DNA of 12,854 nt, from assembly GCA_018667995.1 (NCBI GenBank), contig JABIQT010001086.1, positions 1 to 12,854 on the forward strand. Reading direction: 5' to 3'. Positions 1 through 6,895 of the stretch are shown piece after piece. Every line of letters begins with the position of its first letter. Position 1 is the stretch's first letter. The notes beneath the pieces were generated by a model. That model searched no databases. It saw only the letters and a program-made list of their open reading frames with translations, and was not told the origin of the DNA. The translations under genes and the position numbers were made by a program. The stretch is from Candidatus Latescibacterota bacterium (lineage in GTDB: Bacteria; JAAXHH01; JABIQT01).

Positions 1-295
1 ACGGCTTCGAACCGCCTTTTGGGGGCACCACCACCCGGAGCAACTCATTGGCACGCCGAGCTGCAACCAACTCTGTTTCAAGCTCGACGATCCTCCTGTT
101 CGCTGCGGCCAACCCGATGCTCTCCACCGACGACGTTCCCGGCTTGCGCCCGGTGTCGACCAGATGCTGGTTCCACCAGTTGTAGATCGTCGCTGCCGTC
201 ACCTCCAGACCGCCAGCGACCTCAGTCACCGACATGCCAGACTCGATCAAATCGATCACACGGCGGCGATACTCGAACGGATAGAACCTCGGCAT
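1..295 (-). CDS. IS3-family transposase OrfA (partial, runs off left edge)
   Basis: The visible protein starts MPRFYPFEYRRRVIDLIESG and has the helix-turn-helix typical of Transposase_8/IS3 OrfA (about residues 8-45, including TAATIYNWWNQH). A leucine-zipper-like region follows (about residues 60-88, with LETELVAARRANELL). OrfA binds the IS ends and is the N-terminal part of the OrfAB transposase. The ATG at 295 is chosen because GAGGAGG lies seven bases upstream and the terminus precedes it. No OrfA stop is reached before base 1. In the -1 frame the last bases read PKRRFEAV, the start of a typical OrfB, so the fused product would form by frameshifting at bases 17-23. The catalytic DDE domain is outside the window. 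Confidence 0.88.
   Translation of the reverse strand, partial: MPRFYPFEYRRRVIDLIESGMSVTEVAGGLEVTAATIYNWWNQHLVDTGRKPGTSSVESIGLAAANRRIVELETELVAARRANELLRVVVPPKGGSKP
17..23 (-). promoter_or_regulatory. Programmed -1 ribosomal frameshift site of the IS3 transposase
   Basis: On the minus strand the bases read C CCA AAA in the OrfA frame, an exact X XXY YYZ slippery heptamer. The OrfA frame continues GGC GGT TCG. The -1 frame continues AGG CGG TTC GAA GCC, encoding RRFEA, which matches the usual OrfB start (PPKRRFEA). The position at the end of the OrfA leucine zipper is where IS3 elements normally shift. Any stimulatory structure would be beyond the left edge. Confidence 0.7.
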
Positions 296-396
296 CTCAA
301 TGCCTCCTCGCTGTCAGGAAACATGACCCATTCCAACAAACCGACTCCACCAAACCCAAGGCACATCATCATCACCTGCGTGAAACCCGGGGCGAT

Positions 397-1536
397 TCAG
401 TCCGGATCTATTACGCTCTTACAGACTCTTTCAAGTCGTATCATTACGTCATCAAGTTGAACTAGTCGTATGAGGCGACACACTTCATAAACCAGCAACT
501 CATTAGTTGAAACCCAAGGATAATCAGCAAATCTATTCGGTGGGTCGTCGTAAACAGTATTCTGCGAGTCTGGGCCTGCAGGAATCTTTTCTACGCGATT
601 CATGCACAAGAACAAACCGCTATTATGAGTTACTCGTTGTATCAACCGAAAGTAGGCTGCTATCTGAGGGTGAGTCATTTCCTGGAAGGATGATATATTA
701 ACTGATACGTCAACAGTGTCATCAGGGATCAAGCTGATCTGTCCTGGTGTAAGAAATGCAATATCAAAGTCGTCATTCCAGCCATTCTCCCTGAACTCAT
801 TCGGAAGTCCCAATCGGGCAGTTGGAAAGAGATTGGCAAGGAAGGGAATTGAAACTGACAGCATTTCAGGGAGATCAACAAGGATTACTCTTGTGTACGG
901 AAGGTCATGTAAACACAACGATGCGAAGTTTCCATTACCCCCACCAATCTCCAGAATAGTGCTAAGTTTCTCAGGTTCGGCATTTCCACGTAAGATATTG
1001 TATAGGTAGTATTGAATAATAATGTTCCATGATGGAGACAATCCAACCCAGCCGCGGTAGTGTTCAGATAGGGAGTGAGTATCGCTGAACACTCCATCAA
1101 CGAGCGCGAGTGCTGAATGATCAATTCGATAGGGGGACCTAATTGCTCCTGCAATTTCTTTGTTCTGCATCACAGCGTCAAATGCTTGAGGATAACTAAG
1201 GAACACCGGGCCACCAATGTGGATTGGGAACCAGCGCAATAGACGTCTTCCAATCGCGACCAATATTGCCCTCGGAACGCGTTGCAGCCTACCTAACAGA
1301 CCGTTTCGAGTAAAGACGAACTTTATCGAGGCACCTGGCCGAAGTGAGGGTGTAATGTAGATCCCAGAGCGCCCTCGGACAAGGACCGTTGCCTTCTTGA
1401 GATCGGCAGAGACAAGGCTGGCATGGTGCTGCCAGTAGGAACTCTTGGAGTCCGGCAACCCCTCATTGAATTCCTGGGACTTGAGGAACGCGGCATAACG
1501 CTTGGAAGAGTCCTCCGTCAGTTTCAGGGAAGTCAT
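397..1536 (-). CDS. Putative sugar O-methyltransferase (SAM-dependent), 3' end abutting an IS
   Basis: This 379-residue protein has a class I SAM-binding motif ILEIGGGNGNFASL (residues 194-207), an acidic motif DLPEML (221-226), NISSFQEM (280-287) and RFADYPW (335-341). This pattern fits the putative sugar O-methyltransferase family found in surface-polysaccharide loci. It would transfer a methyl group from SAM to a sugar hydroxyl in the cytoplasm; the substrate is unknown. The ATG at 1536 has GAGG nine bases upstream. The ending VIDPD-stop is unusual: the TGA is the first three bases of the IS end, so the native C-terminus may have lost a few residues. The family usually ends soon after the RLVQLDD-type segment seen at about 355-361, so the core is probably intact. 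The gene is visibly AT-richer than the operon middle. Confidence 0.8.
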   Translation of the reverse strand: MTSLKLTEDSSKRYAAFLKSQEFNEGLPDSKSSYWQHHASLVSADLKKATVLVRGRSGIYITPSLRPGASIKFVFTRNGLLGRLQRVPRAILVAIGRRLLRWFPIHIGGPVFLSYPQAFDAVMQNKEIAGAIRSPYRIDHSALALVDGVFSDTHSLSEHYRGWVGLSPSWNIIIQYYLYNILRGNAEPEKLSTILEIGGGNGNFASLCLHDLPYTRVILVDLPEMLSVSIPFLANLFPTARLGLPNEFRENGWNDDFDIAFLTPGQISLIPDDTVDVSVNISSFQEMTHPQIAAYFRLIQRVTHNSGLFLCMNRVEKIPAGPDSQNTVYDDPPNRFADYPWVSTNELLVYEVCRLIRLVQLDDVMIRLERVCKSVIDPD

Positions 1537-1697
1537 AAGTTCACGCCTCGGTAGGAGTGTCTACACATTGATACTAGGTGAATACTGATGTGTAACTGAC
1601 CAAGACAATAGTTTGTACTTGGTGATAGCGAGCAGGTAATTCATCTGGTACTTGATTGGAGTTCATCCCCCATCTCACACAGCGGTTGAAGTCTAGT

Positions 1698-1937
1698 TCA
1701 CCGCCGAAATGTCAGCAATGATTCCGCTCCTAGGCAATTGAATATATCAGTAAAGTAACAGAGTGGTCGTCTCTGTGACTGGCCGGGTCGTAGAGGTACG
1801 TACAACAACCTGCACCCGGATAATTCACTCAGCCACTCGAAGCCGGCAGCGGCCATGATTTCCGCAACGGCAGGATCGGCCAAGGTCAGCCGCGTGCCTA
1901 TGGTGGGACGATCCGGCGAGAACCCTCGTATTGACAT
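1698..1937 (-). pseudogene. HpcH/HpaI-family aldolase, N-terminal relic
   Basis: The 79-codon reading frame begins MSIRGFSPDRPTIGTRLTLA and continues DPAVAEIMAAAGFEWL, close to the N-terminus of HpcH/HpaI class II aldolases, which usually proceed FEWLVIDLEHS. Here similarity stops abruptly at FEWL and the rest is unlike any aldolase, with no metal-binding or catalytic residues. Full-length family members are about 250 residues. GGAGG lies ten bases before the ATG, and the start is 23 bases after the acyltransferase stop, so an intact operon gene once stood here. An aldolase of this class would act on 2-keto-3-deoxy sugar acids or similar. I read it as a deletion remnant; expression of the stub is possible but probably without function. 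Confidence 0.6.
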
Positions 1938-1960
1938 CGGGTTTAGTCCTCCACCTCTAT

Positions 1961-2587
1961 CTAATCTGTCCGTTCCGCAATCTGTCGAGCAGGGATTCCG
2001 ACATTGATTGAGAACGATTCTAATGAGTGTGTGACAACGCTATGAGCACCAACGACTGCTCCCATGCCAATGGTCACGCCAGGGAGAACGGCAACGTGAG
2101 CGGCCAACCAGGCTTCCTCTCCTATAACTATGGCCGCCCGGTGGTGGGGCTGCTCACGAATCGGAATCGATCTTGCAATGCCATGTCCAGAACTCTGTAT
2201 GTAGCAGAAGCCGGAAATTAGAACGCCTTTCCCGACCGTCACATCTGCTCCACAATTGAAGATAGTAAAGCAACCCACATCAGCACCGGTTTGAAGATGA
2301 AGAACGGCTTCCGCTGCCGCAACAAGTCTGCAGTCCCGGTCCAAAGTGACACCGTCGTCAATCTGGATCTGGCCGTTCTCCCGAGTCCGAAGGTCAATCG
2401 CTCCGTGAACACGGACGCCGTCGCCGATCATTACCGCTCCTCGGCAACCATTAAGTTTGAGATAAGGGAAGCCCTCAATGTAGAAACCGCGCCCGACCCT
2501 TACGCCTCTGCATCGAAGGACTAGTGCGACGACTGGGCTAGATAGCCGGTAGACCCAGCGGCCTAGAAGGGCGGCCAGAAATCTCAT
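1961..2587 (-). CDS. Left-handed beta-helix (hexapeptide repeat) O-acyltransferase
   Basis: This 208-residue protein has a hydrophobic N-terminus (about residues 1-25) followed by irregular hexapeptide repeats from about 48 to 186. SSGHG (132-136) carries the likely catalytic His135. The turn region GEEAWLAAHVAVLPGVTIG spans 156-174, and the ending GIPARQI (197-203) is typical of the maltose/serine/WcaF-type acetyltransferase group. Such enzymes transfer acetyl or another acyl group from acyl-CoA to a sugar hydroxyl or amine. The ATG overlaps the TGA of the upstream lactonase-like gene by ATGA, so the two are probably translationally coupled. The substrate cannot be read from sequence; in this cluster O-acetylation of the glycan is the simplest reading. 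Confidence 0.85.
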   Translation of the reverse strand: MRFLAALLGRWVYRLSSPVVALVLRCRGVRVGRGFYIEGFPYLKLNGCRGAVMIGDGVRVHGAIDLRTRENGQIQIDDGVTLDRDCRLVAAAEAVLHLQTGADVGCFTIFNCGADVTVGKGVLISGFCYIQSSGHGIARSIPIREQPHHRAAIVIGEEAWLAAHVAVLPGVTIGMGAVVGAHSVVTHSLESFSINVGIPARQIAERTD

Positions 2588-3318
2588 CTGTGGATCGTCT
2601 CACCTAAAATACTCGATTCGACTGCCTCATTAAAAGCGGAAGCGGCTTCCTCGTCCAAGACCCAGTTATACCCAAGGAGCGCTGCAGCTGGACAGTCGTC
2701 AACGTTTGGACTCTCGGACACCATCTTCGAGATTAGTTCCCCCTTCCGCCGTCCACGAGCAAGAACAACAATTTCTCGTGCTGTGTGTAAAGCCCCGATA
2801 GTAAGAGAGACACGACCTGTAAATGGTGGTGGGCCAACTGTGACTGCAACCCGTCCAGATTGGACTAGTGAATTCAGTTCTCCTGGGAAGAGGGAGGCAA
2901 AGTGTCCGTCAACGCCGAGCGTAAAGAGAAGGAGGTCAAAAGTCGATGGGAGCCTCTGGTCGTATTCCCGTGCGGCTGATCGCGGGTCCGAGACATCTGG
3001 GGTGACCATGCGGATCCCGGCCGGCAGCGAGTTTGAAAAGAGGCTTCGGCGAACCATTCCATGATTGCTACCAGAATGATGCGTTGGGACACACCGTTCG
3101 TCACTCAAGTAGATCGCCAGCGGTGGCTTTGGCTGATCGGGATAAGTCGACCAGTGTCGATAGACAGCTTCCGCCGTATTTCCTCCAGTTAACGCGATAT
3201 GTGCCTCCTGACCTTGGGCCTGGGCGACCTCAATGGCCCGTCGAAGAAAGGAGACAACTGTCTCCTCGTACGTGTCGGCTCGTGGCACAACTACCTTTAT
3301 CTCGCGAGCAGTGGTCAC
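2584..3318 (-). CDS. 6-phosphogluconolactonase/glucosamine-6-phosphate isomerase-like protein
   Basis: This 244-residue protein matches the 6-phosphogluconolactonase (NagB/RpiA-like fold) family: LTGGNT (43-48), LSDERCVP (71-78), SNHGM (84-88), GVDGHFASLFPG (135-146, His139) and GRVSLT (168-173). The length fits the family. One glycine of the usual GMGxDGH loop is replaced (TLGVDGH). The classical role is hydrolysis of 6-phosphogluconolactone in the pentose phosphate pathway, but the gene sits 16 bases after a LIC12162 transferase gene and overlaps an acyltransferase gene, with no zwf or gnd in view. A glycan-pathway substrate, such as another sugar lactone or phosphosugar, is therefore more likely (inference). 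The start is GTG at 3318, with AAGG eight bases upstream. Confidence 0.8.
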   Translation of the reverse strand: MTTAREIKVVVPRADTYEETVVSFLRRAIEVAQAQGQEAHIALTGGNTAEAVYRHWSTYPDQPKPPLAIYLSDERCVPTHHSGSNHGMVRRSLFSNSLPAGIRMVTPDVSDPRSAAREYDQRLPSTFDLLLFTLGVDGHFASLFPGELNSLVQSGRVAVTVGPPPFTGRVSLTIGALHTAREIVVLARGRRKGELISKMVSESPNVDDCPAAALLGYNWVLDEEAASAFNEAVESSILGETIHR

Positions 3319-3334
3319 AAGTCAATCCTTGGAG

Positions 3335-5170
3335 TCAACGGCCAAAGTTCTTGTTGTGATGCGCGGCATCAGCCGTCCGATGGATGACTCCCTTGATCTG
3401 GGACAGCAAATCTGGTGGACAACGATTGAACTGGTCGTTAAACCCATTGATAGCGGATTGAACTTCGACACTACGCCACCAAGCGTCCGTGTTGGTCCAA
3501 ATCTCTCCAATGAACTCGGCAGCATGAACTGGTTCAGGGTGGTAGACGCCGACCGATTCGAGTGCGCGAAATGCCCCGTCTGCTGAGTCCCTGAGTTCCC
3601 AGTGGACGGGGTCCCAAAGAAGAATCGTGGGGATACCTAGGTGGAAGGCCTGAAGAAAAGTTGTGGAGTTAGCGGTGGCAACATAGAGGCGACAATCTTC
3701 AACAAGTTTGAGCAACGGCCTTTCTCCAGCGTCAACTTTGACGTTGGGATGTTGCGACTCCCACCGCTCCACTTGGTCCCATCCCAGATCACTAGAGACA
3801 GTCCGGATCACAAGGCTTTTTCTTACATATTCCGGTAACGATTCGATGAACTGACTCTGGAAATCGAAATAATTGAGCCATTGGCTGCTAATAATGCCAG
3901 CAACGGCTTCCTTCGCACAGCGAGTCATCACGTGGCTGACTAGAACGGCATTAGGACGCTCTGAGAATCCCCCCTTAAGTGGCTGGACCGCTGGAAACTG
4001 GCCGACCGGCTCGTATCGATGACCGTTGGATTCCGTCCACCCCCATGTAAGAGAGACATCGCTGATGTTCCTCTCATGCTCCTCTGTCGGATTAAAGGCA
4101 CTAGTGCCGAAGTGCCCACCATGCTGTCCGATGATCAGGGGAATTCCCCGCTCCACCTTTTCCGCTGCCCAGGCGTTAAAAACATCGCCCGAGCAGTGTG
4201 CGTTAGAAGTCCAGATTGCCCGGGGATTCGTGGGCCATGGAAGACTGGCAGAAGTGTGCTCCAACTGCTTGAAGCCTTCAAGCAAGACAATTGGCAGGTC
4301 CTGCCAGATCTCACCTGTCACCGCTGATTCAAATGGTGAGTCGACCTGCAAGTCAAGCGTCAGTGCCGCTCGGCGGTCACGCTCAGGCAAAATCCCTTGA
4401 CCGATCCGCGGAAGGGCCGGTCGGATGCAAGGCACCTGGCCGAGCATTACTCCCAGTCGGAGTTCCTCTCGCGGGTCAAGATAGGTCTGGTACATGACCA
4501 CATCGTTCTCCTGAGAGACTCGGACGGCAACCGTGTTGCACCGGTCAAAGAGGCGGTGCACGAAGGGCCTCAAGGGTCTCGGTTGTTCCCTGGCGCATTC
4601 CGGTTCTGACAACGGAGGTCCAGACTGCAGTCGATCGTCGAACCCCCTCAGACTGAGGATGCGGGCGAACAGGGCGTGGTTCCATGTGTCCGACACCAGG
4701 TAAGCGTTGGAATGGGTGGTATCGGTGGGTGGAGGAAGGGAAAGCGCTCCGTCCAGAACAATCGAGGTGTCAAAGCCCACGGCTTCTGCAGTTCGGATGA
4801 CTTCGAAGCGATCGAACAGGATATGAAGGTATCTCCAGAGCCACGGTCCAACCACCATCCGCCAGTACCTGACCCCATGGTCAGTGTGATGGACTTCGTT
4901 CAGGCAGCGGTGGAGACTCAGCAGGGCGCGTTCAAATAATTCTGTGAGGTATCGGTAGTCCTCAGCTAGTTTGGCGCGAGCGTCCCAGTGGTAGGGGACA
5001 ACCTGGCACGGAAGACCATTCCATAGGCTGCGTCTAGAAAAACGTTGACACCATTGGCCGAGGAACAGGATCTGTCCTTTCGCATCCGGCCATGACTCCT
5101 CCAGCGACGTGGTCACCAGGATCGTTTCGGAACGATCTCGCATTGAAGAGATTTCACCCTGCGACATCAT
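3335..5170 (-). CDS. LIC12162-family putative glycosyltransferase
   Basis: This 611-residue protein has the N-terminal signature of the LIC12162 family: TSLEESWP (21-28), ILFLGQWC (34-41), PYHWDAR (59-65), NEVHHT (91-96) and RYWRMVVGPWL (101-111). The C-terminal third resembles a GT-B donor-binding half, with a region around ANSTTFLQAFHLGIPTILLW. The family is known from O-antigen and surface-glycan loci, and its exact reaction is not well established to my knowledge. Neighbouring NeuB suggests a nonulosonate or similar acidic sugar as donor (inference). Two adjacent ATGs open the frame at 5170, with only a weak ribosome site. The ATG at 5143 (residue 10, MRDRSETILV) is an equally plausible start. 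A stable hairpin lies 30 bases upstream. No membrane segments are apparent, so a cytoplasmic or peripheral location is expected. Confidence 0.82.
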   Translation of the reverse strand: MMSQGEISSMRDRSETILVTTSLEESWPDAKGQILFLGQWCQRFSRRSLWNGLPCQVVPYHWDARAKLAEDYRYLTELFERALLSLHRCLNEVHHTDHGVRYWRMVVGPWLWRYLHILFDRFEVIRTAEAVGFDTSIVLDGALSLPPPTDTTHSNAYLVSDTWNHALFARILSLRGFDDRLQSGPPLSEPECAREQPRPLRPFVHRLFDRCNTVAVRVSQENDVVMYQTYLDPREELRLGVMLGQVPCIRPALPRIGQGILPERDRRAALTLDLQVDSPFESAVTGEIWQDLPIVLLEGFKQLEHTSASLPWPTNPRAIWTSNAHCSGDVFNAWAAEKVERGIPLIIGQHGGHFGTSAFNPTEEHERNISDVSLTWGWTESNGHRYEPVGQFPAVQPLKGGFSERPNAVLVSHVMTRCAKEAVAGIISSQWLNYFDFQSQFIESLPEYVRKSLVIRTVSSDLGWDQVERWESQHPNVKVDAGERPLLKLVEDCRLYVATANSTTFLQAFHLGIPTILLWDPVHWELRDSADGAFRALESVGVYHPEPVHAAEFIGEIWTNTDAWWRSVEVQSAINGFNDQFNRCPPDLLSQIKGVIHRTADAAHHNKNFGR

Positions 5171-5199
5171 TGTTAAGGCCCTACGGTCACAGTTTCACG

Positions 5200-5240
5200 G
5201 CGACGATGTATACCGACCTGTATCCGGTACACATCGTCGC
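5200..5240 (-). promoter_or_regulatory. Strong RNA hairpin in the leader of the LIC12162 gene
   Basis: Bases 5200-5215 pair with 5225-5240 around a nine-base loop. On the DNA there is one A/C mismatch (5210/5230). In the minus-strand transcript that position becomes a G-U wobble, so the 16-base-pair stem is continuous only in RNA made in the operon direction. It sits in the 108-base gap between the 129-residue gene and the LIC12162 start. No U-tract follows, so it is not a classical intrinsic terminator. It may act as a processing or stability element, a weak attenuator, or a translational control element. Confidence 0.55.
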
Positions 5241-5278
5241 AGAAAGCCAATGTGGAGGGGCGTTCTCAACGGGTACGG

Positions 5279-5668
5279 TCATCGGGAAGAGTCAATAAGT
5301 GCCAACCCGCGAACGAGGTCATCAAGGGCCTCATCGGTATCCAGCCATGTGACGATTGAGATCTGGTCCTCATCCAGGTACCGCTGGAGTTCACCCGTCC
5401 GACCGTCTTCGACTAGGAATACGTAGAACTTGCCGAACCGGTTTCGTACAAGCACAGCGTGAAGGCCGTTATCCAAGAGTCGCCCATTCAGCGATGGAGT
5501 GGCGTAGAACCCCCAGTCCTTACGGACTACGTCATATTCGGACTCTCCTAGAAGGAAGGTCACCTGTTCATCCGGTTCTAGGTGAAGAGTGCCGCAATCG
5601 CGAATTTCCCTTGATGCCTCAACTCCGACGGTGAACGTCCGTGGTGGCTTGTTCTCAGAAAACTCCAA
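5279..5668 (-). CDS. Small protein of unknown function in the glycan operon
   Basis: I do not recognise a named domain in this 129-residue protein. It is acidic, has no signal peptide or membrane segment, and contains the tracts EYDVVRKDWGFYATPSLNGR and NRFGKFYVFLVEDGR, then RYLDEDQISIVTWLDTDEAL near the C-terminus. These well-formed alternating segments look like a compact alpha/beta domain. The start is TTG at 5668, supported by GGAGG eight bases upstream at 5677-5681. It lies 76 bases after the amidotransferase gene and 108 before the LIC12162 gene, in the same direction. Its position between an N-acetyl sugar amidotransferase and a transferase suggests an accessory role for one of them, which is only inference from context. 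Confidence 0.72.
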   Translation of the reverse strand: MEFSENKPPRTFTVGVEASREIRDCGTLHLEPDEQVTFLLGESEYDVVRKDWGFYATPSLNGRLLDNGLHAVLVRNRFGKFYVFLVEDGRTGELQRYLDEDQISIVTWLDTDEALDDLVRGLALIDSSR

Positions 5669-5744
5669 CCAACTCGCCTCCTATAGAGCCTTGACAACTA
5701 GTTCAACTCTACCGTGCCGTCTCAAATCAGTCAGACGATCGGAC

Positions 5745-6866
5745 CTATCGCCACCAGTCCTCTGAGACAACGTGGCCAGGTATTCGCCAGCCTGCAACCT
5801 CCCGAACCCAGATGGCCTGATTTCGGAATTGTTCTGCGTGATCCATAAATTCCTCAACCGACCATCCGACGAACTGGGCGAAAGCAGCAATGTCCCCGTC
5901 GGGCCTCTGCTCACCCAACTCTTCCAGGATAGAGAGGGCGTCATCGCGGCTCATTCGTCTGTTGCGGATCTCGAGTGAAAGATTGTCGAATAACCGTGTA
6001 AAGCCGAACTTGTACCATTTCAACCAATGATGGACAGAGATGAACGCGTCATCAATGTCAGTGTGAGCGTAATAGCCGGTACGAGGACCCTCTGAGCGCC
6101 GTTGCAAACCATGAGACTCAGCAATCGTCGCTGTCTCAGCAGGGTCCCACCGGAAGTAGTTGCCAAGGAAAACACCGCGAGTCCCAGCCGTGTGCAGTTC
6201 AGTACTAGTCGGGCCGAAGTAAGCGGAGAGTTCCTTAGCCGTGAAGCCTTCAGCAATCCAGTCAGCCGCGGTGGTCCCGTGTGTGACGCCATAGCGCTGG
6301 ATCCACTCTTCGTCGAGCAGGAAAGCCATCCGCCCCTCTTCGGCGCCTCCGTATTCGAACGCTGAGTTCTCCCCCCAGACGATAAGGGGGATGTCAAACC
6401 GTGTGGCAATCACTCGTGGGATATTGAAGATGGCCAAGTGCATTGGGATCGCAGTCGATCCATAGAGTTTGAAAGCCCTCTGTGCAAAGCGACGCTCAAT
6501 ACTTGGGTTTATCTGGTAGTCAATGTGGTCGACTCCCAGTTGGACAAGATTGTCGAGATTGCGTTGACCGAGTTCGGTCCGGCCAGGGGGCCTCCAAGTA
6601 ACAGCCAGGGGAGTAAGGCCATACTCAAGGCACTTGAGCACCTGCCACGTGCTGTCTTTTCCTCCACTTACTGGGATGACACAGTCATACCTCTCAGTTC
6701 GACTGATGGCTTGTTCGACTATCTCCCGAAACGCCTCTACGCGACCTGGCCAGTCGATCGACTCCTTCGTGCGGTGTGAGAAGCAGGCGGTGCAGACACC
6801 ATCTTCACCGATCTCGAGATTTGGCCTGGTATCCGGAAGTATGCACTCTTGGCAGAAACAGATCAT
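5745..6866 (-). CDS. N-acetyl sugar amidotransferase (WbpG/PseA/LegX type)
   Basis: This 373-residue protein begins with a CxxC...CxxC zinc-knuckle (Cys5, Cys8, Cys25, Cys28) around PDTRPNLEIGEDGVC. The ATP-pyrophosphatase P-loop SGGKDST follows at 67-73. NYFRWDP and the C-terminal HHWLKWYKFGFTRLFDNLS segment are family hallmarks. Members adenylate the acetamido oxygen of an N-acetyl sugar and introduce nitrogen, giving an acetamidino group. Some (WbpG/WbuX) need HisH- and HisF-like partners for ammonia; others (PseA) work with none encoded nearby. Neither partner is visible here, while an AsnB-type protein with its own glutaminase domain is encoded 29 bases upstream. The ATG at 6866 has GAGG seven bases before it. 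Family assignment is firm; the sugar substrate is inferred to be a nonulosonate or its precursor. Confidence 0.92.
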   Translation of the reverse strand: MICFCQECILPDTRPNLEIGEDGVCTACFSHRTKESIDWPGRVEAFREIVEQAISRTERYDCVIPVSGGKDSTWQVLKCLEYGLTPLAVTWRPPGRTELGQRNLDNLVQLGVDHIDYQINPSIERRFAQRAFKLYGSTAIPMHLAIFNIPRVIATRFDIPLIVWGENSAFEYGGAEEGRMAFLLDEEWIQRYGVTHGTTAADWIAEGFTAKELSAYFGPTSTELHTAGTRGVFLGNYFRWDPAETATIAESHGLQRRSEGPRTGYYAHTDIDDAFISVHHWLKWYKFGFTRLFDNLSLEIRNRRMSRDDALSILEELGEQRPDGDIAAFAQFVGWSVEEFMDHAEQFRNQAIWVREVAGWRIPGHVVSEDWWR

Positions 6867-6895
6867 TCTGTGACCTCTCTGGATCGTACTAGCCC

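Larger units (their letters stand above)
1..399 (-). mobile_element. IS3-family insertion sequence, 5' (left) end, continuing beyond the window
   Basis: The block carries the start of an IS3-type OrfA and, upstream of it, a terminus that begins TGAATCGCCCCGGGTTTC when read on the minus strand from base 399. It has the 5'-TG start usual for IS3-family ends and resembles the GCCCCGGGTTTG-type ends I know from actinobacterial IS3 elements. The boundary at 399 is inferred: the minus-strand TGA at 399-397 is both the first three bases of the putative terminus and the stop codon of the neighbouring methyltransferase. The other end and any target duplication lie outside the window, so completeness cannot be judged. 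The exact boundary is uncertain by a few bases. Confidence 0.75.

Noticed and set aside
19-465. Plus-strand open frame of 148 codons across the IS end
   Set aside because: It is antisense to the well-supported OrfA and IS terminus, is low-complexity (rich in P, S, R and T), and has no ribosome site or recognisable domain.
5200-5240. Classical intrinsic terminator after the 129-residue gene
   Set aside because: The stem is strong, but no U-rich stretch follows it on the minus strand and the next gene starts only 30 bases later.
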